Positions 23,969 through 32,104 are shown, numbered from the stretch's first letter. The stretch: 35,670 nucleotides of DNA from an uncultured Clostridium sp. (GCA_946497905.1 CAMMMI010000003.1:1-35670); one strand, 5' to 3'. Notes: generated from the letters alone by a model not told the origin. A program made the numbers and translations.

Positions 23969-25066
23969 CTAGGCAAAATCTACTAATAAATCTGAATCTA
24001 ATTCTTTTATTCCATATATAATATCGAATGAGATTTTGTCTGTTTTTGTTTTTGAGTCATAATCAAATACAACTCTTACAGCTAGTCCATTAGCACTTGC
24101 AACAGCTGATTTTGCAGCACCTTGTGGTAATTCCAATTGTCTTGTTACTAAGGCTAAACCATTTCTATGGAAGCCTAGAGAATGAGCTTTGTTTATTATT
24201 ACTGCATCTGTAGCTTCTGTTATAGCAAATGGTATTTTTTCAGTAACTTTTAAAGTTCCTGCTCCACTTGATAATGTTAAATCTTCAGAACATTCAAATA
24301 AATATCCATTAACAATTAATTTGTCTCCTTTTTTGATTGTTCCTGTTGCTGCAGTACCATTTGAAACAGTAAATTTAGTATCTCCTTTTGTACAAGTTAC
24401 TTTATATGCTGTTGCTGTACCTGCTGTTGCAGAATTGTTTTGAGGTGCATTTTGAGACATGAAAGTATTCATTGTATATACTTTTCCAATTTCAGCTTCT
24501 TTTAGTGCTTCTGAGTCTCCTTTATAGCAAACCTTTGCAAAATTATCTAAAGTATTGTATTTGTATAAAGTATCTACAGCTAATACTAAATTTCTTAAAT
24601 TATCTCTAGGGGCTTTCTTATTATCTAGTGCTTTTGCTACATTTGCTATATCTACTATTGTTGGTGTATTAGATACCGCTACCTTTGAGCCTGCTTTTTC
24701 AATACCTACAGTTAATAAATCTGTATCTACAGCTTGTGCAATTGATGTTAAAGCAGGTTTTACTACTTGCTCGCTAAAATCTTTTATATCAAGTGTCATT
24801 TCTTTTGAAGTTACAGGAATTGTTACATCTCTGTATCTGTCCATTTTTACTGGAACTGACCCTTCAGAAATTTCTTGTTCTTCTGTTTCTCCTATGAAAT
24901 TTTTTGCTACAAATTTTGCAGGTTTTCTTACTGTTATAGTATCTCCTACATGTACAAATTCTTTTGAATAGTCTCTATGTACTAAATTAGCCATAGTTAA
25001 ATTTGATTCTAATACCATTAAAGCTTCATTCGCTATGATTTGTGGTGTTAATACTGTATTTCCCAT
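23969..25066 (-). CDS. Major capsid protein, P22 coat-like family
   Basis: 365 residues: NTVLTPQIIANEALMVLESN, then LTMANLVHRDYSKEFVHVGD and TITVRKPAKFVAKNF. The sequence LTPxxIAxEALxxLExNLxxANLVxRDYxxEF is the signature of the P22 gp5-like coat family found in clostridial phages. An inserted small beta domain near residues 215-275 (TAYKVTCTKGDTKFTVSNGT) is consistent with the surface I-domain. HK97 fold. Its scaffold gene is immediately upstream. Confidence 0.9.
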   Translation of the reverse strand: MGNTVLTPQIIANEALMVLESNLTMANLVHRDYSKEFVHVGDTITVRKPAKFVAKNFIGETEEQEISEGSVPVKMDRYRDVTIPVTSKEMTLDIKDFSEQVVKPALTSIAQAVDTDLLTVGIEKAGSKVAVSNTPTIVDIANVAKALDNKKAPRDNLRNLVLAVDTLYKYNTLDNFAKVCYKGDSEALKEAEIGKVYTMNTFMSQNAPQNNSATAGTATAYKVTCTKGDTKFTVSNGTAATGTIKKGDKLIVNGYLFECSEDLTLSSGAGTLKVTEKIPFAITEATDAVIINKAHSLGFHRNGLALVTRQLELPQGAAKSAVASANGLAVRVVFDYDSKTKTDKISFDIIYGIKELDSDLLVDFA

Positions 25067-25085
25067 AATTTAATTCCTTCTTTCT

Positions 25086-25634
25086 TTAATTATTTTGTTT
25101 TCTCCATTGTTTATAAGTGTTATAATCCATTTTTTCAGGATCTCCACTTATTTTATTTTCTGTTCCTGGAGTAGAAGCAGAAAAAGTTGGTAAAGGTTTT
25201 TCGTTTTCAAACAAATAATCATGACTTTCTTTTAAAGAGTTTATTTGTTCTTCTAATCCTTCAACAATTTCATAATTGTCATTAAATTTTACCTTTTCCA
25301 TATCTAGCATTTTATTGATTATGCTAGTATCTTTAGCTTTGTAATTTGCTAATGCTTTTTCTAAAGCATTTTGTTTTTTAAATTCTTCGATTTCTTTAGA
25401 ACCTTCTGCTTTTCCTAATTCGAATTGTTCTTTTTTTATAGCTTCGACGTCCACTTTTTCAAGTTCAGCTATTTTATTGTTTTTTTCTGCAATTGTAGTA
25501 TCTTTAACATTTACTTGTTCTGTTAAATCATCTACTTTTGCTTTTAATGCTGTTGTATCTTTACCTGCTTCAGCCATTATTTTTTCAACAACATCTGCTT
25601 CAAGTCCTAAATCTTCTAAAAATTTTCTTTTCAT
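25086..25634 (-). CDS. Phage scaffolding protein (GP20-like)
   Basis: 182 residues, mostly coiled coil: FLEDLGLEADVVEKIMAEAG, then KAKVDDLTEQVNVKDTTIAE and the tail PEKMDYNTYKQWRKQNN. The start motif (LxxLGLxxxxVxxIM) and conserved C-terminus match phage minor structural GP20 scaffolds, which guide capsid assembly and are removed afterwards. Confidence 0.85.
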   Translation of the reverse strand: MKRKFLEDLGLEADVVEKIMAEAGKDTTALKAKVDDLTEQVNVKDTTIAEKNNKIAELEKVDVEAIKKEQFELGKAEGSKEIEEFKKQNALEKALANYKAKDTSIINKMLDMEKVKFNDNYEIVEGLEEQINSLKESHDYLFENEKPLPTFSASTPGTENKISGDPEKMDYNTYKQWRKQNN

Positions 25635-25756
25635 ATTCTTTTCCTTTCCCTACTACGAACTTTTACGTGTTTTTCGTTCACGGTGTAGTCTTGTACTTAT
25701 TCACGACTTACAAGTAGTCGAAATTTATAGTTTAATGTCATCTCGGACATATAAAA
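25635..25756 (-). promoter_or_regulatory. Non-coding leader between minor capsid and scaffold genes
   Basis: A 140-base gap, unusual in this tight operon. It holds an inverted repeat CTTGTA...TACAAG (about 25691-25715) bracketed by direct copies of GTAGTC, and a GAAC...GTTC pair (about 25658-25680). After the upstream terminator this is probably the promoter or structured 5' leader of the scaffold/coat unit. No ORF seen. Confidence 0.4.
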
Positions 25757-25779
25757 AGACAGCTGTTAGACTGTCTTAA
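25752..25779 (-). terminator. Rho-independent terminator after the minor capsid gene
   Basis: On the minus strand AAGACAG TCTAACAG CTGTCTT is followed by TTTATAT, beginning at the TAA stop of the minor capsid gene. Confidence 0.75.
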
Positions 25780-26913
25780 ATAACTAATCTACTATAATCT
25801 TTTCTAAGTCCTGTTTGGTCTAAGAAATTATTTAAAATATCATTATGTTCTTTTTGTCTTGCTTGTATATTTTTTATTTCTGTTTTCACTTCTTCAATAT
25901 TTATATCTTTATTTTTACTTGTTAATAATTTTTGTTGTGCAACTAATTCTTTTTTATCTTGTCTTATTGCTCTTTCTATTTTTCTTTGTTCCTGTGTTGC
26001 ATCATACATGCTTATTTTCTTTCCATTGTATGTTACCTTTTCATTTTTCCACTTATTGAGTTCTTTTTGTGTATAAGCTCTTGTAGAGCCTTTATAATAT
26101 GGATACCAATCATGTCTACAATTTACTCCTTTAAATCCTGTTGCTTCTCCATATCCTATATCATCTTTTGATAAATAACCTTTTTGACCACTTAAAGATA
26201 TTATTTTCCCTTGCCATTCTGCGTGACTAGGTCTTGCTCCCGAATGTGCTGTTATCTCCATTAAATCCCAGCCAAGTTCATTTGCTCTTGTTTCTTGTAA
26301 TTGCCCACAAGTTTGATTAACAGATGTAACAATATTCATTCTTACTGCACTTTCAATACTTCTTTTTGCCCCGACTTGGATATTCTATTAATGTTCCTTG
26401 TTGTGCTATCTTTCTTAATGCATCTATAAATGATTGTGTATAGCTTTTTACTCCTGTACTAACTTCTAAGTATGCCATATCAATTGCATTTTTAAATTGT
26501 GTTTGTGCTGTATTTGCTGTTGTCATACATAAGTTTTGTAAATTTCCTGCTGTTTTTACTATAGTTGCATTCATTATTTGTTTAATGCTTTCACTTTGAT
26601 TTAAGGGCACTGGATTCAATCCTGCTTCTTTATATATCTTGTCATCAAATTTTAAGCTTTTTTCTCCTGCCTCATAAAATATTTTATTTACTTCTTCTAC
26701 TGTTGTATCATTGTATTCTGCAACTAATCTTATAATGTCTTGATATAAAAATCCCATTTCTTGAGCTATTCTTAAACTATTTGTTACTACTGTATTCGCA
26801 TACCCATAATTTGCTATTCTTCTTGCTATTTCTTCTATTATTTGTAACTCTAAGTTCTGATATATTCCTATTGCTTGTTTTTCTATTTTTATAAAATCTT
26901 GTTCAGTTAGCAT
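25776..26913 (-). CDS. Phage minor capsid protein, 378 residues, joined by +1 frameshift at CGG codon 181
   Basis: The N-terminal frame (MLTEQDFIKIEKQAIGIYQN, then MGFLYQDIIRLVAEYNDTTV) and the following frame (VTSVNQTCGQLQETRANELG, then EITAHSGARPSHAEWQGKII) are the two halves of one phage minor capsid/head-morphogenesis protein; HSGARPxHxxWQGK is its signature. Frame 0 runs TLIEYPS, CGG, then GKKKY and TGA. Skipping C (26373) gives YPSGAKRSIESAVRMNIVTS, a continuous match to the family, where YxSGxxxxxxxAVRM leads into this domain. The protein sits between portal and scaffold as expected. Without the shift only a 186-residue N-terminal fragment would be made. Confidence 0.9.
26371..26373 (-). 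other. In-frame CGG, proposed +1 frameshift site in minor capsid gene
   Basis: The context is CCA AGT CGG G GCA. Frame 0 ends five codons later at TGA. Skipping C gives AGT GGG GCA AAA (S-G-A-K). This is the one site where the glycine codon is GGG and the base before CGG is T rather than A. Confidence 0.78.
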
Positions 26914-27088
26914 TATTTAACCTTTCTATTTCTTCATAAAAAATAACACCTGACGGAGAACTGATACTTAACGCACAGTCAACTGGATTTCTTGATATTA
27001 TTAAATTTTTATTTTTATCATATCTATAAATAAATCCTTTATATTCTTTCATTTTTAATGCTTTATACAAAATAAAGCTAATTATCAT
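26903..27088 (-). CDS. Small 61-residue phage protein
   Basis: MIISFILYKALKMKEYKGFI, then RNPVDCALSISSPSGVIFYE. AGGA precedes the ATG; the end overlaps the minor capsid start. Not recognised; small ORFs of this size are common between portal and minor capsid genes. An internal ATG (MKEYKG) is an alternative start. Confidence 0.6.
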   Translation of the reverse strand: MIISFILYKALKMKEYKGFIYRYDKNKNLIISRNPVDCALSISSPSGVIFYEEIERLNNAN

Positions 27089-27096
27089 TTCTATTC

Positions 27097-28521
27097 CTAA
27101 TCTATATTTTCATTAAATCCAAAAGCTTCTTGATTACTCATTTTTTCTTTTTGTATTTGTTGCATTTCTTCTAATGCTTGTTCTTCTGTTAGTCCATATC
27201 TAAACATTATGTATTTTAATTTACTTCTTAATCCTGCACTTACTTCTTGCATTTGCAATACTTGTTCTTTCTCTGTATCCATTAATATGCTATCTCCCCA
27301 TTCAAAACTTGCTTGATACATTCCGACTGGTGCTAAATTATACAAAGTAGTTAATACATCTATTGCATAAAGTAAATCTTCTAAAGCATCTTGTAAATTC
27401 TCTTGCATCCTTGATACGGCTGTAAAACTTCTTTGTTTACTAGCTTTTATCTCGGTCGCAGTTTTATCTGAATATGTAGGCTCTGATAAAGTCCCATAAG
27501 CTAACATACAGTTAAACTCTATTCTTTCTAGCACTTTATTCAACCCTCTCCAAAATGCTTCATCTCGAACTTCTGGACTATAATCGTGAAATAAGTCTTC
27601 TCCATTTGCTTTAGAAACATCTACCGCTCTAAATAGTCTATCTTTTAATTTTGGAATTTCCCATAAACTTATTCCATTTTTATGTCTTTGTCTTAGTGCT
27701 TCTGTGCTTGCATATATTGCTTTTTCCGAAGCTTCGTATTCCCACATTGTTCTACCATATTGAATATCTGCATCTTTTATTAAATTTTCTGCTCTTGCAT
27801 ATACTGCTATCCCTAAAGGTGATTTAGTATCTATATTGTTTGCCATAGGTGGCTTATAATATGCAAATAATGGTTTTTCTATATTATTTATTTCAGTTTT
27901 TTCTTGAATGTTTCTCCATTCTTCTATTTGCTTTAAAGGTATTTCATCTCCTAAGTCATCTTCATCTTTGCTTTTAAAAGCTTTATTTATAATAAAATAA
28001 TTGTTTCCTTGTAAAGTGTGATATTCTAGCCTTGTAAATATGTCTTCTCCTCTTGTTTTCTGACTAACAAAAACAGCTCCTGTTATTTTGCCTGTATCAT
28101 CATATTCAATAGGAAAAAAATATCCTTGCTGTATAAATTCAACAAAGATATTATTGTTTTTTACATATGGTTTTAATATTAAGCCTCCTCTTGCATTTCC
28201 GTGTTCAAGATTATTAGGTAATTCTTTTATTGCTAAATCATATATGTTCTTTATATATGATGCTCTTGCTCCCCCTGTTATGTTGGAATTAAACTCTGCC
28301 ATAGTTAATCTAACAAATTCATTAGCTATTGCTGATGGTAGTTCCAAACTTTTTATATCATCATTTATCCAAGGAGCTTCATTTTTATACATTTGTCCCC
28401 ATTCTTGTATTTTAATTTCCATTTCTGATGATACTGCTATATCTATATTTAAAGCATCTTCTATATTATTTTTACTAAACATTTTTCTTATCGCTCCTCT
28501 TATCCAACTAAATATATTCAT
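27097..28521 (-). CDS. Portal protein (SPP1 gp6-like)
   Basis: About 474 residues. NIFSWIRGAIRKMF is at the N-terminus, followed by an alpha/beta portal body (ANEFVRLTMAEFNSNITGGA, GLILKPYVKNNNIFVEFIQQ) and the helical C-terminus (SEPTYSDKTATEIKASKQRS), where TYxDKTATEIKxxKQR is a strong SPP1-type portal signature. It forms the dodecameric vertex for DNA packaging. The start ATG overlaps the terminase stop (TAATG). Confidence 0.9.
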   Translation of the reverse strand: MNIFSWIRGAIRKMFSKNNIEDALNIDIAVSSEMEIKIQEWGQMYKNEAPWINDDIKSLELPSAIANEFVRLTMAEFNSNITGGARASYIKNIYDLAIKELPNNLEHGNARGGLILKPYVKNNNIFVEFIQQGYFFPIEYDDTGKITGAVFVSQKTRGEDIFTRLEYHTLQGNNYFIINKAFKSKDEDDLGDEIPLKQIEEWRNIQEKTEINNIEKPLFAYYKPPMANNIDTKSPLGIAVYARAENLIKDADIQYGRTMWEYEASEKAIYASTEALRQRHKNGISLWEIPKLKDRLFRAVDVSKANGEDLFHDYSPEVRDEAFWRGLNKVLERIEFNCMLAYGTLSEPTYSDKTATEIKASKQRSFTAVSRMQENLQDALEDLLYAIDVLTTLYNLAPVGMYQASFEWGDSILMDTEKEQVLQMQEVSAGLRSKLKYIMFRYGLTEEQALEEMQQIQKEKMSNQEAFGFNENID

Positions 28522-30119
28522 TATTGTCCCTTTCTTCTCCAAATTTCTTCAAGTGCATATCTTACAGCATCTATATGATGATTATTTTTATCTGGATAAC
28601 CTGTTACTACATTTCCATCTTTGTCTTTTTCTAGTTCATAGCTTTCAAATTCTTCTCTTGTCTTTGGACATCTAACTGGATCTATAACTATTTTATTTAA
28701 AGTAGATAACCATTTCATACTGTACTCAACACTCCCTGGTCCTTTTATTGCTCCTCTTATATATGCTCCATAAGATTTGTAATCTTCTATAGATTTTCTT
28801 TCTGCTGAATCTGCTGTTATGTAATCATCCTCTGTAACACCTTTTTCTTTCAATGCTTCCCAACTTGCTTTATTACTCATTTTATTAGCGTGAAATTCAT
28901 CAAATATATATAGTGTTCTTCTAGCCATATCAAAATACATATCATTATATGCAAATGGATCAGGATACCAGCCCCAATCAATTCCTTTATATAACCTATC
29001 AAAATATGATATTTCTTCGTCTGTTATTTCTCTTATTTCCAAGTTTTCAAATACATTTGTTCCGTCTCCTGTTTCTAGTCCTAAATATTCATTTTCATAT
29101 ATTTTCGGATTAGTTTCTTTTATATATTCTGCTTCATCAATAAAAGCCTGCCCTAACCATTCTTTAGGAGCAGACCTGTAATCTGACAAATGTACTAATC
29201 TATTCTTTTTAGGTATTCTTTTTTCTTTATTTACAAAATGTTGTTTACTTGGTGGTGTATTATATACGTATAATTGTATAAAATCTTCTCCACCTCTTAC
29301 TATTGATTGATTTATTTTTCTTACTGTTGCCATTCCTTGTATTTGGTCAAATTCTTCATATAAAACTATACCAATATACATTCCTTTTGGTGGTTTAATT
29401 GATTTTATCTTTCCTGCATCATCAGTTCCTCTAAAATATATCTTTTGTCCAGTAGGGATTTTTGTTACTTCCATTGGGCTTACTTTAAATTCATAATTGT
29501 CTTGTAATCCTACAAATGTTTCAGAAAATTGCGATATTGTCCACTCAGTTTGAGCATAAACACTATCTCTAAGAGTGTTAGTGTATCTTCTTATGATAAT
29601 TGCACACATTTTAGGGTTGTTTTCTAGTAAATCTATTAAAACTTCATTTGCGAAAGTTGATTTTATGCTTCCTCTTCCACCTTCTAACCAATATTCCAAA
29701 TGCTCTCTATTTAATATATCTCTATAAACACCTATGAAGGCAGGAGGTATATCTTTAGCAGGTATTGATACTTTATAGTGCTCAAGTTCTTCTTTTTCTT
29801 CTTCGGCTCCTATATATTCTCCAGATGTATCTCTTACAAATTTTGCACTATCTAGATTTCCAGCTAATGCTTTTTTTACTTGATTTATTAGTATTCCTGT
29901 TTGTAATGTTAAGTCCTCATCTTCTAATCCTAATTGTTTTAATTCTTCTTTTCCTTCACAATCAGGCATATCTAAGCTTAAAAGCATTTTCATTGTTTCT
30001 TTCATTGCCTTTTTTTGTCTTCTTGTTTCTCCTGACTTTTGACCACCTTTTTTTCCTTTTTCTCTCGCTTCGTTCTCGCTTCGTTTATTAAAAGGTATTA
30101 AATTTTGCTCATTAGCCAT
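28521..30119 (-). CDS. Terminase large subunit with an N-terminal small-terminase-like extension
   Basis: 532 residues. Residues 1-100 (NKRSENEAREKGKKGGQKSG, then AKFVRDTSGEYIGAEEEKEE) look like the basic DNA-binding region found in small-terminase/DUF5681-type proteins. From ~115 the PBSX-type large terminase begins: Walker A-like GGRGSIKST (147-155), a Walker B region ending LYEEFDQ, the nuclease acidic residues around KGIDWGWYPDPFAY and the final HHIDAVRYALEE. It cuts and pumps phage DNA. No separate small terminase is visible upstream, so the extension may supply it. GGAGG precedes the ATG. Confidence 0.9.
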   Translation of the reverse strand: MANEQNLIPFNKRSENEAREKGKKGGQKSGETRRQKKAMKETMKMLLSLDMPDCEGKEELKQLGLEDEDLTLQTGILINQVKKALAGNLDSAKFVRDTSGEYIGAEEEKEELEHYKVSIPAKDIPPAFIGVYRDILNREHLEYWLEGGRGSIKSTFANEVLIDLLENNPKMCAIIIRRYTNTLRDSVYAQTEWTISQFSETFVGLQDNYEFKVSPMEVTKIPTGQKIYFRGTDDAGKIKSIKPPKGMYIGIVLYEEFDQIQGMATVRKINQSIVRGGEDFIQLYVYNTPPSKQHFVNKEKRIPKKNRLVHLSDYRSAPKEWLGQAFIDEAEYIKETNPKIYENEYLGLETGDGTNVFENLEIREITDEEISYFDRLYKGIDWGWYPDPFAYNDMYFDMARRTLYIFDEFHANKMSNKASWEALKEKGVTEDDYITADSAERKSIEDYKSYGAYIRGAIKGPGSVEYSMKWLSTLNKIVIDPVRCPKTREEFESYELEKDKDGNVVTGYPDKNNHHIDAVRYALEEIWRRKGQ

Positions 30120-30129
30120 CAACCTCCAC

Positions 30130-30270
30130 CTACTTTTTTTGCTCCTGTTCTAGTATTTTCTTGATAAACAGATATATTATATAAATAGCTAAAATCGCTA
30201 ATACTATTGCAATTGCTCCTAAAATAATAATTCCTATAACACCTAAAATATTTAATAGAATTTCTAACAT
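30130..30270 (-). CDS. Small single-helix membrane protein (46 residues)
   Basis: MLEILLNILGVIGIIILGAI, then AIVLAILAIYIIYLFIKKIL and a charged tail. Two hydrophobic stretches, no known domain. It overlaps the preceding Cys-rich gene by seven bases and ends just before the terminase start. Confidence 0.6.
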   Translation of the reverse strand: MLEILLNILGVIGIIILGAIAIVLAILAIYIIYLFIKKILEQEQKK

Positions 30271-30419
30271 TCTTCTCTATTCCTTTCATAAAACATGCAC
30301 TTAGTTTGCACAATATTATTTATAATTGATATTCTAATATCACATAAATCGCTTTTTCTGTTCTTGCAGTTCTTGCAATGTTCTTTTATATATTTTTCAT
30401 ATCTTTCTTGATTTGTCAT
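30264..30419 (-). CDS. Small cysteine-rich phage protein (51 residues)
   Basis: MTNQERYEKYIKEHCKNCKN, then KSDLCDIRISIINNIVQTKC and MFYERNREEC. The pattern C-x2-C...C...C suggests a small zinc-binding fold like other short phage proteins that start with C-x2-C. First protein gene after the tRNA. GAGG-like ribosome binding site. Function unknown. Confidence 0.6.
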   Translation of the reverse strand: MTNQERYEKYIKEHCKNCKNRKSDLCDIRISIINNIVQTKCMFYERNREEC

Positions 30420-30434
30420 ATGTTACACCTCTTT

Positions 30435-30509
30435 TGGAGCTTTCTGTAAGACTCGAACTTACTATTGTAGTTTACAAGACTACTGTTTTACCTGTTAAAC
30501 TAAGAAAGC
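30435..30509 (-). tRNA. tRNA-Thr (anticodon UGU)
   Basis: A full cloverleaf on the minus strand: acceptor GCTTTCT paired with AGAAAGC, D-stem GTTT/AAAC, anticodon stem GTAGT/ACTAC with loop CTTGTAA (anticodon TGT, reading ACA), T-arm GTAAG-TTCGAGT-CTTAC, and an encoded CCA. It lies between the early block and the late operon, so it is phage-borne. It does not read CGG. Confidence 0.92.
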
Positions 30510-30514
30510 GTATT

Positions 30515-30547
30515 AAAAAGAGTAAACATTGAATCAACGTCTACTCT
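30515..30547 (-). terminator. Terminator between early genes and the tRNA/late operon
   Basis: On the minus strand AAGAGTA, an inner stem ACGTTG-ATT-CAATGT (one G-U pair), then TTACTCTT followed by TTTAATA. It closes the early transcription unit just before the tRNA. The 120 bases between it and the regulator gene (30553-30674) hold no gene that I can see. Confidence 0.75.
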
Positions 30548-30674
30548 TCTTTTATATATTTAAATTAAATAAAGATTAAGGGGATTAACCTTTTTCATTT
30601 TATTTACAACTTTGGATTTTGTATTTTTCAGATACAATTGCTATTATAATTAAAACATATATTTAAGGGAGTTT

Positions 30675-31103
30675 TCAGTAACTTTTGGGGAAAATTATTT
30701 TTTTGCATTCTTCATCAAACTTATTTAATGCAATTTTATTTGTTTTTTTAGTATATTCATAATTATAATGCATTTCGCTTGCAACTCTTACTAACTTTTT
30801 CCCTTGTATATAATATTTAAATAATATATTTCTATATGGAAATTCCATTTTATTTATTATTTCAACTATTTTCTTTTGTTTTTCTTGTTCTTCTAGTACT
30901 TTATTCATTAATTCATTAAAACAATCCATCAATTCTGACAACTTTTCTGCTTCGTTGTCATATGTAACTTTAGTACTTTTGGGCATATCTGATAAAGTGC
31001 TATTTAATCTATTTATTGTTTCTTTTTGTGCTTCTATGTAATTCATTTGGTCTTTTATCCATATTTGATTATATTTGTAATTTTTAAGGTCTTCTCTATT
31101 CAT
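30675..31103 (-). CDS. Late-gene transcription regulator, DUF1492/ArpU-like
   Basis: 142 residues: MNREDLKNYKYNQIWIKDQM at the start, a coiled coil, and a C-terminal sigma region 4-like helix-turn-helix (FPYRNILFKYYIQGKKLVRV, then ASEMHYNYEYTKKTNKIALN). Proteins of this type switch on late genes in Gram-positive phages and sit, as here, immediately before the terminase module. The start is the ATG with GGAGG upstream at 31103; the longer frame overlaps the previous gene. Confidence 0.78.
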   Translation of the reverse strand: MNREDLKNYKYNQIWIKDQMNYIEAQKETINRLNSTLSDMPKSTKVTYDNEAEKLSELMDCFNELMNKVLEEQEKQKKIVEIINKMEFPYRNILFKYYIQGKKLVRVASEMHYNYEYTKKTNKIALNKFDEECKKIIFPKSY

Positions 31104-31296
31104 TTGTACCTCCATTTCTTTTACTTTTCAATTTATTAACAACTTTTTCTAAATGCTTATTTTCTGATGATAATTCTACAACTAGTCTTTTTAGACCTGC
31201 ATTTTCTGTTTCTAACAATTCTATTTGCTTTTCTCTTTCATGTATCATTAATAATATTAGTATATCTTCTTTATCTTGTGTTTCTTTTAATTGCAT
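31096..31296 (-). CDS. Small coiled-coil phage protein
   Basis: About 66 residues, MQLKETQDKEDILILLMIHE, then ETENAGLKRLVVELSSENKH, a single long heptad helix with a basic tail. The ATG at 31296 lies just after the previous stop; the frame is open to 31329. No recognised domain. Confidence 0.55.
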   Translation of the reverse strand: MQLKETQDKEDILILLMIHEREKQIELLETENAGLKRLVVELSSENKHLEKVVNKLKSKRNGGTNE

Positions 31297-31300
31297 AGTA

Positions 31301-31471
31301 TCACTTACTTTCTTTAACAAATTTCGCAAACTCTTTTAAATCAGTATTATCAAATCTTTGTTGTTGCTCTGATTTTATTCTTTCATTTGCACAACTACAT
31401 ATTAAATTATTTTTAAAAGCATTATCACAATGCATTTTATAGTTGCAGTTATTACAAATATGTAATCCCAT
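31301..31471 (-). CDS. Small cysteine-rich phage protein (56 residues)
   Basis: MGLHICNNCNYKMHCDNAFK, then NNLICSCANERIKSEQQQRF. The pattern C-x2-C...C...C-x-C is probably a metal-binding knuckle. Its stop lies four bases before the next ATG. Unknown function. Confidence 0.6.
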   Translation of the reverse strand: MGLHICNNCNYKMHCDNAFKNNLICSCANERIKSEQQQRFDNTDLKEFAKFVKESK

Positions 31472-31474
31472 AAC

Positions 31475-31861
31475 TTACTTCTCCTCTCTTTCTTTATTTA
31501 ATTTGTTTACTGCTCGTACTAGTTCATTAATCTTGTTATGTATATCTATTGCACTTGCAGGTTTTAGCTCTGTATATTCTCTTCCATCGCAACCTTTAGT
31601 TTCTTGTGTAAGCATTCCTAATTCTTCTATTTCTCTAATTTTTTCTATTGTTACTGCTTCTATATTGTCTTGAAATAATAATGCTTCGTCATTTAAGCAC
31701 TTTTCTAATTTATAATCTCGTCCGATTTCTCTATTTGTATTATTATTTATTATCTTTTCTTCATCTTTAATATAAGTATAAACTTTATCTTCATATACAA
31801 ATTTAAACCCATCTTCTAATGTTCCATTTGCCATTTTATTTAATATATCTATTATTTTCAT
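31475..31861 (-). CDS. Phage hypothetical protein (128 residues)
   Basis: MKIIDILNKMANGTLEDGFK then FVYEDKVYTYIKDEEK and a helical C-terminus (SAIDIHNKINELVRAVNKLN). This ADGTLxDGxKFxYxxxxY-type start is frequent in early regions of clostridial and lactococcal phages. Function unknown. Confidence 0.65.
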   Translation of the reverse strand: MKIIDILNKMANGTLEDGFKFVYEDKVYTYIKDEEKIINNNTNREIGRDYKLEKCLNDEALLFQDNIEAVTIEKIREIEELGMLTQETKGCDGREYTELKPASAIDIHNKINELVRAVNKLNKEREEK

Positions 31862-31882
31862 CTTTCTACCTTCTTCCTTTTT

Positions 31883-32095
31883 TTATTTTAAAATAAGTTT
31901 TATTGTAGCATACTCATTCCAGCATTCATCTCTTCCAAAATCTTCTAAGTAAGCATAAACATGTTTATGTCCGTTAATATTATTATTTTTATTTATTTCA
32001 AGTAAGCATTTTAAAAAGTCTGTTTTATGTTCATCTTTATTATTCCAGTATTCAATTGCTTCTTCTAACATTTTTTCAATTTCTGCTATAGTCAT
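31883..32095 (-). CDS. Phage hypothetical protein (70 residues)
   Basis: MTIAEIEKMLEEAIEYWNNK with acidic helices and a C-terminal strand (DECWNEYATIKLILK). No domain recognised. It is packed in the early operon. Confidence 0.55.
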   Translation of the reverse strand: MTIAEIEKMLEEAIEYWNNKDEHKTDFLKCLLEINKNNNINGHKHVYAYLEDFGRDECWNEYATIKLILK

Positions 32096-32104
32096 TATTC
32101 TTTT

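Noticed and set aside
1431-26373. The five frameshifts as random sequencing errors or ordinary pseudogenes
   Set aside because: Random indels would not all create an in-frame CGG at a codon boundary before GGN, and the surrounding frames are otherwise intact over hundreds of codons. A systematic insertion of C before GG in the assembly is not excluded, and I have kept it as the main alternative; raw reads would decide.
30119-30313. 64-codon ORF MCKLSACFMKGI on the minus strand
   Set aside because: Two overlapping small genes in other frames explain the region better, each with its own start, and their composition is protein-like.
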